Source: Petrosia ficiformis
Lineage: Eukaryota > Porifera > Demospongiae > Haplosclerida > Petrosiidae
Assembly: GCA_947044365.1 (NCBI GenBank)
Contig: OX345641.1
Span: 631,460-695,459 of the forward strand
Length of the DNA: 64,000 nt
Reading direction: 5' to 3'
Part shown: positions 44,901-64,000 of the stretch, in pieces
Numbering within the stretch: the stretch's first letter is position 1
How the letters are laid out: every line of letters starts with the position of its first letter
Position numbers and translations under genes: made by a program
The notes under the pieces: model-generated
Seen by the model: the letters and a program-made list of their open reading frames with translations, nothing else
Told to the model about the DNA's origin: nothing
The model's database searches: none

Positions 44901-47900
44901 TCTTATTTATGTCTAACATTGCCATCAAAATCTCACGAATATCAATACGTGGTTCATTTAGGGTAGGGTTAGGGTTCCCTTGTGGTTAGGGTTCAATCAG
45001 TATCAAAGAGATCTTAGTCTTTGATGGCAATCTTGGACATCACTCACAAGTCTTACGCAATTAATCTCATTTATAATTTAACTTTGTTTCCTGTACAAAA
45101 TTGAACAGCTCAGAGTAAACATTTTTACACAAAAGCAGTTTTTCATACCAGTCTAACATCTGAAATGAGATTACGCAAGACAAATATAATTATTACACAA
45201 TAAAGTTTAATTATCATATGTATATACACATGTATAGAGTGCAATCTTGTTAAAATACATAAACAAACACCGTAAACAATATCAACGTGAGGAAATGCAA
45301 TTTTGTGAAATAACACGATTATATAACGTGTTTAACATGTCTCATTATAATTATGTATTTTATCCATCTATCCATCCATCTATCCATCCATCCATCTATC
45401 TATCGATCCACCCATTCACCCAACCAACCAACCACCCACCCACCCATCCATCCATCCATGTATTTATGTATCTATGTATCTATGTATGTATCTATCTATC
45501 TATCTATCTACATGTATGTATCTATGTATCTACATTGCTCTATCTATCTATATATCCATCTGTCTACATTCACTATTTTTAGAAACAAGTATGACAGTCT
45601 ATTATTAGTAACATAGGTCACATTTACTATTTTTAGTAACAAGTATGATAGTTACATCAGTCTATTATTAGTAACATAGGTCACATTTACTATTTTTAGT
45701 AACAAGTATGATAGTTACATCAGTCTATTATTAGTAACATAGGTCACATTTACTATTTTTAGTAACAAGTATGATAGTTATATCAGTCTATTATTAGTAA
45801 CATAGGTCACTATTGAGGATACTGATGATGATAATAACAGCATTGATGACACACTGAAGTTTCTCTTTGGGAGATTTTAAAACGTCTTCTTCCAATCTAC
45901 TCAATTCTAGAATGGGCCGAAGTGAAAGAAAATATGATGAGGAAGAATGTTGAGAGATAAACTGAAGAATTGGAGATAAGGAGAGAGGAGGAAAGCGAGG
46001 TGAACTTAGGGGTCAGTGGTGGCTGAATGGTCTATTATTCAGTATATTTAAGAATGAACATTACTATGATGGGAACAGGTCAGTGTTACATAATTAGGAG
46101 TACAATTCTGGGCCTACACACCTCACAAACAATGGCCTGTACACCTCAGTGTTAGAGTACTGGGCCCAGTGTTACCCCAAACAATGGGTCTATACACCTC
46201 ACTATTAGAGTACTGGGTTAAGCTTTACCACAAACAATGGGCCTAGTACACCTCAGTGTTAGAGTACTGGGCCCAGTGTTACCCCAACGATGGGTCTATA
46301 CACCTCACTATTAGAGTACTGGGTTAAGCTTTACTACAAACAATGGGCCTAGTACACCTCAGTGTTAGAGTACTGGGGCAAGCTTTACTACAAACAATGG
46401 ACCTATACACCTCAGTGTTAGAGTACTGAGGCAAGCTTTACTACAAACAATTGACCTATACACCTCAGTGTTAGAGTATTGGGCAGGCTTTACCACAAAT
46501 AATGGACCTATACACCTCAGTGTTAGAGTATTGGGCAGGCTTTACCACAAATAATGGACCTATACACCTCAGTGTTAGAGTATTGGGCAGGCTTTACCAC
46601 AAATAATGGACCTATACACCTCAGTGTTAGAGTATTGGGCAGGCTTTACCACAAATAATGGACCTATACACCTCAGTGTTAGAGTATTGGGCAGGCTTTA
46701 CCACAAACAATGGACCTATACACCTCAGTGTTAGAGTACTGGGGCAAGCTTTACTACAAATAATGGACCTATACACCTCAGTGTTAGAGTACTGGGGCAA
46801 GCTTTACTACAAATAATGGACCTATACACCTCTGTGTTTAGAGTACTGGGGCAAGCTTTACTACAAACAATGGACCTATACACCTCAGTGTTAGAGTACT
46901 GGGGCAAGCTTTACTACAAATAATGGACCTATACACCTCAGTGTTAGAGTACTGGGGCAAGCTTTACTACAAATAATGGACCTATACACCCCAGTGTTAG
47001 AGTACTGGGGCAGGCTTTACCACAAACAATGGACTACGTGTTAGAGTACTGTGGCAAGCTTTACTCCAAACAATGGACCTATACACCCCAGTGTTAGAGT
47101 ACTGGGGCAAGCTTTACTACAAACAATGGACCTATACACCTCAGTGTTAGAGTATTGGGGCAAGCTTTACTCCAAACAATGGACCTATACACCCCAGTGT
47201 TAGAGTACTGAGGCAAGCTTTACTACAAACAATGGACCTATACACGTCAGTGTTAGAGTACTGGGGCAAGCTTTACTCCAAACAATGGACCTATACACCT
47301 CAGTGTTAGAGTATTGGGGCAGGCTTTACTCCAAACAATGGACCTATACACCTCAGTGTTAGAGTACTGGGGCAAGCTTTACTCCAAACAATGGGCCAAG
47401 TGGAATGGAATATTGCAGAGGGTAATATAAGTTACCTTGAGCACTCATTTCAAATGCTAATTGATTGTATTGTCTGTGAAAAATTAGAAATATCATGTGA
47501 GTATGGTGTGAGTATGGAGAAGAATATTTTCAATTAGAGTGTGTCAGGGTGCATGGTGTCCAGGATTCAGTAATCAATCGCCACTGTGCTTGAAATTATA
47601 GGCGTGGCAACTAAATTATTTAATTAACCGTATATTTCGATATTTCGGTATGCAAAATTGTGCAATACCGTACCGCAGTATAGGAAAGAATATAGAATTT
47701 CAACTAAATACCAATATACTGCCCAGCCCTAAATTAGCCAACTGAATGCTGGACACCACACAGCAGTCCTAGGGATACTTTTTTCTCCATATACCTTGTT
47801 TAAGTTACATGCGCTATTATTTTACAAACCGCAGTGCAGCTACATATGTACATACAAGATAACTATTCCTTTAAACAGATCTTGGGAAGAGCTTCTTTCA

Positions 47901-50900
47901 GGTAAAGTTTTGCAGCTATCCAATATTTATAAACCAAATTACACATGTACAAAGAGCTGGAAATCAAACTTTTAGGTACGTTTTTCTTGAGCATGATGGA
48001 TTACATACCTTGAAATTAGACATACATGCTTACCTTCAATAGGACTACAAAGTGTTCATTCCACTTTTCTATTTAATTTTGTATTTTCCCTGTAGTGACA
48101 ATCACTACTACAAAGAGTGGAATTCCCACTTTTTGCAACATCTTGGGAAAATGGTTTGAACAAACGATAAGCAGACACATTCACTCTCTTCAAGTGAAAT
48201 ATTAAGGGCATACGTTGTATAAGAACAGAGAGATATGTACCTGAACACTCCTATACATTTTAGCTCATTATAAACTGTGATATAACACAATAAGATTTCT
48301 GTAGCTGCTACAATCTAACCACCCTGGTGAGAGGTACAGTATATGTCAATAAAATGTCACCATACAGTAACAGTAATTACCTTAGTTCTACTGTCAGTAT
48401 AGTATAGTAATTACTGTCTCACTACTGTGGTGTTGAATTACTGTTGAACTACTGTAGTGTGATAATGAAACTACTGAGTAATTACTGTACTGTATGGTGA
48501 CCTTTTATTGACATATACACTGTATATGCCAAACTGATCAATAATCAAATATTTTTAGTGGAAAATGCGTAAAGTAATGAATATCATAACTAACAAACAG
48601 GAAGTGCTGTTAATTATTGTAATCTGCATCCACTAGATTACCACCTTAAACATGTAATTAGTATTACTATCACTGTTATTTATTACTATTACCCCACATG
48701 TCTGCAGATACAGTACTGTTTATACAATACACTACAACACATGCTCAGTACCTACTACATGTATATACAGAGGTATTGTGGTTTCATTACCCCGGCCTTC
48801 ACCTAATGCCTAGTGTTAAGTCAGCCTGTTCATACAGACGTACGAGATGTTTGATTCGAACCTTGCCAGCTGAACTGCCTTGGTAGCTCAGTTGGTAGAG
48901 CATCTGTCTGTAGTACAGAGTGTCGTGGGTTCGAATCCCACCTGAGGCAACTCTCATTTTCATTTTTCCATTTGCCTCAGGTGTCTTTCTTTCTTTCTTT
49001 CTACATCTCTGATAACATCATGTATAATCATCAGTGTTGTTTTAGTTAACTATAACTATAACTAAAACCCCTTTTAGTAAGGCATTGTGACTTTTAGTTA
49101 ACTAAACTAATTTACAGGTCTGCAGCTATAACTCAAACTAACTAAAACTAAAACCCTTTTAGTAAGCCTAATATTATTATAGTTATTTAATTACAACTAA
49201 ATTGTGATAAACCAGTCATACTATAACTAAAAGTGGCCATTATTTTCACTACTAAAACAACACTAATAATCATGTACATGTACATGTACATGTAATCATG
49301 TACATGTACATGTAATCGTACATGTACATGTATTCATTACCTTGTAGGTATATCAAAGTGATCGGGTTGCAGAAACTGTAGCATTCTTACACGATGGTAA
49401 AATTTTTCATCCTATTAAAAAAAATTCATAATTACAACCACTTTCCCCAAATCACTAATTATCTACAAAAATTCATTTCGTACTTACATCTTCACTATCT
49501 GTACTAGTAGGAATATAAAATGCAGTACTGTAGAGTTTCTGAAGAAGGTATCTAAAGGGTTAAATATAGTTAGTAGTTAAAGGGTTATTAATAGTGACAT
49601 AAGGGTTAAATATAGTTAGTAGTTAAAGGGTTAATAATAGTGACATAAGGGTTAAATATAATTAGTAGTTAAAGGGTTAATAATAGTGACATAAGGGTTA
49701 AATATAGTGAGTAGTTAAAGGGTTAATAATAGTGACACAAGGGTTAAATATAGTAAGTAGTTAAAGGGTTAATTACCTTTCCAAAGCTTCTAGAGCATCT
49801 TTTAATCCTTTCTCTCCTTCTTCTCTCCATTGAGAATGATCAATTAACATTCTGGATATTTCCTAAAATTATTATTGATTAGTCCATTTAGCAAACCAAC
49901 TATCCATCCCTCAATCTATCCATTCGTCCCATCATCCTTACCTCTTGGTCGTCCGTCTGTCCATCCATCCATCTATCCACCCACCCAACCACTAACCCAC
50001 TCACTCACCCACATCCATCCATCCATCAATCCATCCATTCATCCATCCATCCATGTCTTTTTCGCACAGAAAAATTAAAAAACAAACCTCCATGAATCTT
50101 TGTAAATAAGATGAAAAGTCATTAGGTAGGCCCTCCATTGTTGTAAATGTCATTATGAATGTTTTAATTTGTCTAACTAGTTCAAATGAACTAGAATGAC
50201 GCATGCGCTCAAGAAAACTGTTCCCTTCATGAGCAAAATCTTCTGGCTAAAAAATGAAAAATTATACATACACAACACGTACATGAAGTTCTACATGTAC
50301 ACTACATGTACGTGAAGTTATACTACAGGTACATGTAAGTACATGAAGTTATACATGTACACTACATGTACGTGAAGTTATACTACAGGTACATGTACGT
50401 ACATGAAGTTATACATGTACACTACATGTACGTGAAGTTATACTACAGGTACATGTACGTACATGAAGTTATACATGTACACTACATGTACGTGAAGTTA
50501 TACTACAGGTACATGTACGTACATGAAGTTATACATGTACACTACATGTACGTGAAGTTATACTACAGGTACATGTACGTACATGAAGTTATACATGTAC
50601 ACTACATGTACGTGAAGTTATACTACAGGTACATGCACGTACATGAAGTTATACATGTACACTACATGTACGTGAAGTTATACTACAGGTACATGCACGT
50701 ACATGAAGTTATACATGTACACTACATGTACGTGAAGTTATACTACAGGTACATGTACGTACATGAAGTTATACATGTACACTACATGTACGTGAAGTTA
50801 TACTACAGGTACATGTACGTACATGAAGTTATACATGTACACTACATGTACGTGAAGTTATACTACAGGTACATGTACGTACATGAAGTTATACATGTAC

Positions 50901-51880
50901 ACTACATGTACGTGAAGTTATACTACAGGTACATGTACGTACATGAAGTTATACATGTACACTACATGTACGTGAAGTTATACTACAGGTACATGTACGT
51001 ACATGAAGTTATACATGTACACAATATTTAAACAACATGTACATGAAGTTATAATGTACACAATATTTAAACAACATGTACATGAAGTTATACATGTACA
51101 CAACAAATGTTAGTACATGAAGTTTTACATGTACACAACATGTACATGTAGTTATACATGTACACAACACGTACATGAAGTTATACATGTACACAATATT
51201 TAAATAACATGTACATGAAGTTATACATGTACATGTACACAACATATGTAGGATCATGTGAAATACATGGACCAGCGCTAACGTTGAACCCAGGAAATAG
51301 GGACGAGCGTGTAGCTATTAGTTACCAAGCGCAGCGAGGCAGTAGGCCTATCATTGTTGGGTTATCATCAGAGCAAGGTTATATAAAATAAAGGATAACT
51401 ATTACCATTCCTTCTGGTACCTCTAGCAGCGCTGGTCCGTGTATTTCACATAATCCCATATGTACATGAAGTTTTACATGTACATGTACACATTATATAT
51501 AATGGAGTTTTACATGTACACATCATATATATATAATGGAGTTTTACATACATACATAATCCAGTAAAATGTATGACTATATATATATTTTAATAGACAT
51601 ATCCATTACTTATTATTTTAATAAGTCTGCATTTTAAACTCACCTCTACCACACCAAACTTTAAAAAAGCAACATCCATCACTATGAGAAAAATACTAGC
51701 TAAGTAAGCTAACCACACCCATTTCACTAAACCCGTGAATCTCCGTATATGTTCGTTAACTAGACTCATTATGGTAATTGTTTTATAATGATATTCATAG
51801 CTTTTGATAAAAGAAAAACAGCGAAGGAAGAGATCAAGTGAGTTTGTCGTCTTATCTCCTCTCCATCTTCTTCTAATCAT
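34655..51880 (-). CDS. Vps9-domain Rab5-type guanine nucleotide exchange factor, 13 exons, 480 aa
   Basis: Exons in reading order: 51880-51644, 50246-50088, 49862-49777, 49551-49488, 49411-49341, 47473-47436, 45906-45811, 44105-44070, 43509-43434, 42667-42601, 38125-38055, 35825-35713, 34983-34655. Every phase fits, total 1443 nt. The core resembles Vps9/Rabex-5 proteins, which load GTP on Rab5 at early endosomes: a helical bundle ([20 protein letters not shown]), then the VPS9 domain with [48 protein letters not shown] (Asp 265/266), [21 protein letters not shown] (Tyr 305/306). The Asp and Tyr correspond to the catalytic pair known in Rabex-5. The helical-bundle layout is closest to short plant/fungal Vps9; no A20 zinc finger or ubiquitin-binding helix is visible. 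Exon 1 (residues 1-79) includes a hydrophobic stretch [20 protein letters not shown] that looks like a membrane segment. The C-terminus is Ser/Thr- and Glu-rich. Exon 1 is the least certain part. Confidence 0.87.
35095..35452. repeat. (ATGT)n microsatellite
   Basis: About 350 bp of GTAT repeats with GTAG and GCAT variants, in the last intron of the Vps9-type gene. Confidence 0.97.
35460..35640. repeat. ACATGTAC palindromic repeat field
   Basis: TACATGTACATGTATGCATGTAC units with a repeated CACTATGTACATGCATACAT block. Last intron of the Vps9-type gene. Confidence 0.8.
36570..36628. repeat. (CA)n microsatellite
   Basis: About 55 bp pure CA in a Vps9-gene intron. Confidence 0.97.
36625..37015. 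repeat. About 100-bp tandem repeat, 4 copies
   Basis: CATACCCTCCATATAGATAC..CATGTGCT and GTTCAACAG.CAA.ACACACAT recur at about 36626, 36730, 36830 and 36928. Confidence 0.88.
37278..37640. repeat. CA microsatellites with ATGTACATATAC filler
   Basis: CA tracts at about 37278-37322, 37474-37542 and 37625-37642, separated by TACATGTACATATAC words. Vps9-gene intron. Confidence 0.93.
37838..38018. repeat. (GATA)n compound microsatellite
   Basis: GATAGATA with a 28-bp higher period including GACCAATAGATAGATAGATA, about 40 bp downstream of a Vps9-gene exon donor. Confidence 0.95.
38200..38392. repeat. About 75-bp direct repeat, 2 copies
   Basis: ACATACATTATACATACACA..ACATAGATGCACACATACATGTACACGTACA occurs at about 38218 and 38302. 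Confidence 0.88.
38636..38675. repeat. (ACATGT)n run
   Basis: Six consecutive GTACAT units, a self-complementary hexanucleotide repeat. Confidence 0.93.
38757..39181. repeat. (CATA)n microsatellite, over 400 bp
   Basis: The longest tetranucleotide array in the window, with scattered GTGT, TATAT and GCAC interruptions. Vps9-gene intron. Confidence 0.98.
39390..39718. repeat. About 67-bp tandem repeat, 5 copies
   Basis: CCTCATATATGTGACTATGGATGAGTAAAAGGGTTATTGG units, some lacking the TTGGTAAATA part. Vps9-gene intron. Confidence 0.93.
40004..40215. mobile_element. MITE with TCAATAAAATGTCACC termini, copy 1
   Basis: ACAGTATATGTCAATAAAAT at the left, inverted (GGTGACTTTTTATTGATAAT) at the right. 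A second copy lies at 48336-48543. About 210 bp, no coding capacity. Confidence 0.8.
40891..41054. mobile_element. hAT-type MITE, copy 1, 164 bp
   Basis: Ends CAGAGGTGTGGAAACA and TGTTTCCACACCCCTG are inverted repeats. Flanks are AGCACAAG (40883-40890) and ATCACAAG (41055-41062), a 7/8 match for an 8-bp target duplication. Same family and length as 52682-52845. Vps9-gene intron. Confidence 0.82.
41178..41262 (-). mobile_element. tRNA-like (SINE head-like) sequence
   Basis: On the minus strand, TAGTGGCCTATTGG fits a Pol III A box and GGTTCAAGCCCC a B box, with a TGCAATC..GGTTGCA hairpin like a long variable arm. The acceptor stem does not pair well, so it is not a functional tRNA gene. Confidence 0.5.
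41290..41920. other. Less AT-rich intronic block, unassigned
   Basis: Starts with ACCTGAGCGCGTAGGCGGAG and a GTGTGTGT tract. Composition differs from neighbours and it looks like an interspersed repeat, but no termini or coding frame can be defined. Confidence 0.35.
41925..42250. repeat. About 85-95 bp degenerate tandem repeat, 4 copies
   Basis: GGTTTGAGTCTCAGTCTTTGCA..AGATCAATGGTCTA..GGAATGGGACTT recurs at about 41940, 42000, 42090 and 42170. Confidence 0.8.
42741..43195. repeat. 68-bp tandem repeat, locus 2
   Basis: Six to seven nearly identical copies of the same 68-bp unit as at 13105-13412. Vps9-gene intron between the 42601-42667 and 43434-43509 exons. Confidence 0.96.
43515..43605. 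repeat. GAGA/GGGA purine tract
   Basis: About 90 bp purine-only on +, so it reads as a CT-rich polypyrimidine tract leading into the acceptor of the 43509-43434 minus-strand exon. Confidence 0.9.
43608..43800. mobile_element. TTTTAGTTAACTA MITE copy, divergent
   Basis: Contains ATAACTAACTAAAAGTGTCTATTATTGGCC and ends AACTAAAATAACACT, matching the family's right terminus. Vps9-gene intron. Confidence 0.7.
44920..45050. repeat. Dispersed repeat with TAGGGTTAGGGTT core
   Basis: GCCATCAAAATCTC..ATACGTGGTTCATTTAGGGTAGGGTTAGGG and, inverted, GATCTTAGTCTTTGATGGCAATCTTGG. A related piece lies at about 9410-9480. The ends CCATCAAA and TTTGATGG are inverted. Confidence 0.55.
45358..45565. repeat. CATC/TATC compound microsatellite
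   Basis: ATCC then TATG and TATC runs in a Vps9-gene intron. Confidence 0.93.
45570..45806. repeat. 64-bp tandem repeat, about 4 copies
   Basis: GGTCACATTTACTATTTTTAG recurs at 45616, 45680 and 45744. The last copy ends at the donor of the 45811-45906 exon (minus strand reading), so the splice donor GTGACC is the repeat's own sequence. Confidence 0.93.
46110..47400. repeat. About 53-bp tandem repeat, about 24 copies
   Basis: AATGGACCTATACACCTCAG..GTTAGAGTACTGGGGCAAGCTTTACTACAAAC. Variants come in runs (GGGCAGGC, GGGGCAAGC, CTCCAAAC), as expected from unequal exchange. Vps9-gene intron. Confidence 0.96.
47740..47806. repeat. Dispersed repeat fragment (copy of 9770-9880)
   Basis: CTGAATGCTGGACACCACAC..GGGATACTTTTTTCTCC matches the copy near 9815. 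Confidence 0.65.
48336..48543. mobile_element. MITE with TCAATAAAATGTCACC termini, copy 2
   Basis: Nearly perfect ~30-bp terminal inverted repeats: ACAGTATATGTCAATAAAAT and, inverted, CCTTTTATTGACATATACAC. Same family as 40004-40215. Vps9-gene intron. Confidence 0.85.
48877..48949 (+). tRNA. tRNA-Tyr(GUA)-like sequence heading a SINE
   Basis: 73 bases fold into a full cloverleaf: acceptor GCCTTGG/CTGAGGC (two G-U pairs), D arm GCTC/GAGC, anticodon stem TCTGT/ACAGA with loop CTGTAGT (anticodon GTA at 48910-48912), T arm GTGGG/CCCAC with loop TTCGAAT. No intron, whereas eukaryotic tRNA-Tyr genes usually carry one. The same 3' half with the same tail occurs at 15150-15225, so I infer a tRNA-derived SINE head, not a stand-alone tRNA gene. 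Confidence 0.6.
48877..49005 (+). mobile_element. tRNA-derived SINE, full-length candidate
   Basis: The tRNA-like head is followed by CTCTCATTTTCATTTTTCCA, an inverted copy of the acceptor end (TTTGCCTCAGGTG) and a CTTTCTTTCTTTC tail. The CACCTGAGGCAA / TTGCCTCAGGTG pair forms a hairpin. Related truncated copy at 15150. Confidence 0.65.
49033..49264. mobile_element. TTTTAGTTAACTA MITE, complete reference copy, 232 bp
   Basis: Termini AGTGTTGTTTTAGT and ACTAAAACAACACT are exact inverse complements. The interior carries several further TTAGTTAACTAA palindromes and ACCCCTTTTAGTAAGGCATT. At least seven other copies or fragments lie in this window. No coding frame, so non-autonomous. Vps9-gene intron. 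Confidence 0.85.
49556..49772. repeat. 46-bp tandem repeat, about 5 copies
   Basis: AAGGGTTAAATATAGTTAGTAGTTAAAGGGTTAATAATAGTGACAT. Fills the whole short intron between two Vps9-gene exons; the acceptor AACCCTTTAG is the repeat itself. Confidence 0.95.
49905..50055. repeat. CATC/CACC simple repeat
   Basis: ATCC/CCAC tetranucleotide words in a Vps9-gene intron. Confidence 0.9.
50281..51020. repeat. 60-bp tandem minisatellite, 12 copies
   Basis: Unit ACATGAAGTTATACATGTACACTACATGTACGTGAAGTTATACTACAGG.. with an exact 60-bp period and only single-base variants (TGTACGT/TGCACGT). A degraded continuation runs to about 51245. Intron 1 of the Vps9-type gene. It yields a 221-codon open frame of 20-residue repeats that is not a gene. 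Confidence 0.97.
51251..51456. repeat. Inverted repeat island in Vps9-gene intron 1
   Basis: Arms 51251-51279 and 51428-51456 are 29 bp and match at 27 positions as inverse complements (GTGAAATACATGGACCAGCG). The enclosed segment is richer in G+C than its surroundings. Both arms read CEIHGPAL on opposite strands. Possible foldback element. Confidence 0.6.
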
Positions 51881-52454
51881 CTCCTTCCTTCATCATTACC
51901 CTAATTATAGACCTGCAATATTAATGAATGCTCAATCTATCAGAATTGCAACAGTGATGTTGTATATATTACCCTAAACAGGCGCCTACTTTTCTTCCAA
52001 AAAATTTTAAAAGAATCATTGTAATTAATTTAGTCCATCTTTCATCCAACCTTTTTCCAGTGTTAGTCTGAGGTCTTATGAATATTATGAACAGTATATA
52101 TATTAAATACAGTGTATTATTTAGTTCTCATGGTTAAAGAACTAGTATTTAAAATTGCAAATCATGAAGATGGCCATTATATTATATATGTCACACTTGT
52201 ATTGTGATGTATCTATTATTTTCAAACCATCATTAAACGTGATTCTATTAATATGGTAGCTAGTTATATATCTATTTATCCATTATATGTAGTGAGTTAG
52301 TATTTAAAAATGATCACTTTATGTGGTTTTCCAGGTCAAAATTAATTATTTATTAAAAAGTAATATTGTTATTTTATTTCTTTATCACATTTTTGTTGAT
52401 AGTTTGTTTACTCTTCAATAAATTAACACTTCTCTACTCTTCATTGCCAATATG
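51881..52454. other. Intergenic region between divergent Vps9-type and ZNF512/GTF3C2-type genes
   Basis: AT-rich, no exon seen. May hold promoter elements of either gene, but no motif stands out. Confidence 0.4.
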
Positions 52455-52476
52455 AATGTATGTATGTACATGTATG

Positions 52477-52507
<31 letters not shown>

Positions 52508-52640
52508 GTATGTATGTATATATATATGTATGAATGTATGTATGTATGTATGTATGTATGTATGTATATATGTATGAATGTATGTATGTATGTATGTATG
52601 TATGTATGTATGTATGTATGTATGTATGTATGTATGTATG

Positions 52641-52671
<31 letters not shown>

Positions 52672-52681
52672 GTATGTAACT
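52455..52681. repeat. (ATGT)n microsatellite
   Basis: TATG array, interrupted by TATATATATG and GAATG. The hAT MITE inserted into this array. Confidence 0.96.
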
Positions 52682-52845
52682 CAGGGGTGTGGAAACATTA
52701 AGCCAACTGCCGGACATTTTGGCCTAATTTTGCCACTCTTGTCCTGCTCCCCATATACTTTGTATACAGTTCAGTTTCGTTTTACCGGACATTCACTAGA
52801 TTTATCGGACAATGTCCTGCATGACTGGCTGTTTCCACACCCCTG
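52682..52845. mobile_element. hAT-type MITE, copy 2, 164 bp, perfect 8-bp TSD
   Basis: Ends CAGGGGTGTGGAAACA and TGTTTCCACACCCCTG are perfect 16-bp inverted repeats, typical of hAT elements (CAGGGGTG). It is flanked by ATGTAACT at 52674-52681 and 52846-52853. Highly similar to 40891-41054. No coding capacity. Confidence 0.9.
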
Positions 52846-52852
52846 ATGTAAC

Positions 52853-53183
52853 TATGTATGTATGTATGTATGTATATAATTATATATATGTACGTATGTA
52901 TATACGCATATACATTTGTATATGTGTGTAACTATGTATGTATGTATGTATGTAAGTATGTAACTATGTACATGTATGTATGTAATTATGTATGTATATA
53001 ATTTTATATATGTATGTATGTATATTCGTATATATATGTGTGTAACTATGTATGTATATATGTATTGTATGTATGTATGTATGTATTGTATGTATGTATG
53101 TATGTATGTAAGTATGCATGTATGTATGTATGTATGTATGTACAAATGTATGTATGTATGTATGTATGTATGTATATGTATTG
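52853..53183. repeat. (ATGT)n microsatellite, downstream part
   Basis: Continuation of the array split by the MITE. It runs up to the acceptor-like TGTATTGTAG just before the first recognised exon of the ZNF512/GTF3C2-like gene. Confidence 0.95.
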
Positions 53184-53191
53184 TAGGAGAG

Positions 53192-63960
<10,769 letters not shown>

Positions 63961-64000
63961 GTACATGTAACTGCATAATGTTGCCATAGCAACAAATGAT

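Noticed and set aside
46110..47400. CRISPR-like regular spacing of repeats, here and in other arrays
   Set aside because: These are contiguous tandem units without unique spacers, in introns of an animal gene.
48877..48949. Functional stand-alone tRNA-Tyr gene
   Set aside because: Cloverleaf is complete, but the shared downstream body and tail with 15150-15225 and the missing intron favour a SINE head; kept as tRNA-like with reduced confidence.
50366..51031. 221-codon frame of perfect 20-residue repeats
   Set aside because: A 60-bp tandem array in an intron; open because the period is a multiple of three.
51209..51391. Short plus-strand frame with [21 protein letters not shown]
   Set aside because: Lies inside the intron-1 inverted-repeat island with no splice sites or recognisable family.

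Overview
This window is animal (metazoan) nuclear DNA: AT-rich, many short introns, and a very large load of microsatellites, minisatellites and short inverted-repeat elements. The gene families present (galectin-like lectin, PHF7/G2E3-type PHD protein, NUP42, an IRS/DOK-type docking protein, a Vps9-type Rab5 GEF and a ZNF512/GTF3C2-type protein) fit an invertebrate. An early-diverging animal such as a demosponge is my guess from gene style and base composition, not a demonstrated identity.

Six protein-coding genes were assembled by reading exons off the raw sequence and checking splice dinucleotides and codon phase at every junction; every join keeps frame. From left to right: (1) the last exon of a galectin-like gene (+, ends 490); (2) a telomere-like inverted minisatellite (1810-3573); (3) a minus-strand PHF7/G2E3-like gene, 8 exons, 804 aa (10408 down to 3824); (4) a plus-strand NUP42 gene, 6 exons, 418 aa (10457-14655), whose ATG lies 48 bp from the ATG of gene 3, so the two probably share a bidirectional promoter; (5) a minus-strand PH-PTB docking protein of the IRS/DOK group, 4 exons, 614 aa (25073 down to 16152), tail-to-tail with NUP42; (6) about 9.5 kb without a recognisable gene (25.1-34.6 kb), filled by repeats; (7) a minus-strand Vps9-domain Rab5-type GEF, 13 exons, 480 aa (51880 down to 34655), with introns stuffed by minisatellites and MITEs; (8) a plus-strand gene, at least 19 exons (53192 to beyond 63960), which begins as a ZNF512-like multi-zinc-finger protein and runs in frame into the start of a GTF3C2 (TFIIIC subunit)-like WD40 region, leaving the window before its end.

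The genes are ordinary housekeeping and signalling functions: ubiquitin/chromatin-type PHD protein, nuclear pore mRNA export, insulin/RTK-type docking, endosomal Rab5 activation and Pol III transcription. They are not an operon. The unusual material is in the repeats and gene structures: a hAT-type MITE with 8-bp target duplications, three other inverted-repeat families, a tRNA-Tyr-headed SINE, a hairpin element with 10-bp flanking repeats, inverted MITE copies at both ends of one intron, a GC-box-bearing 108-bp intronic minisatellite, and splice sites that lie inside microsatellites.

Most long open frames in the window are translations of tandem repeats and are not genes.
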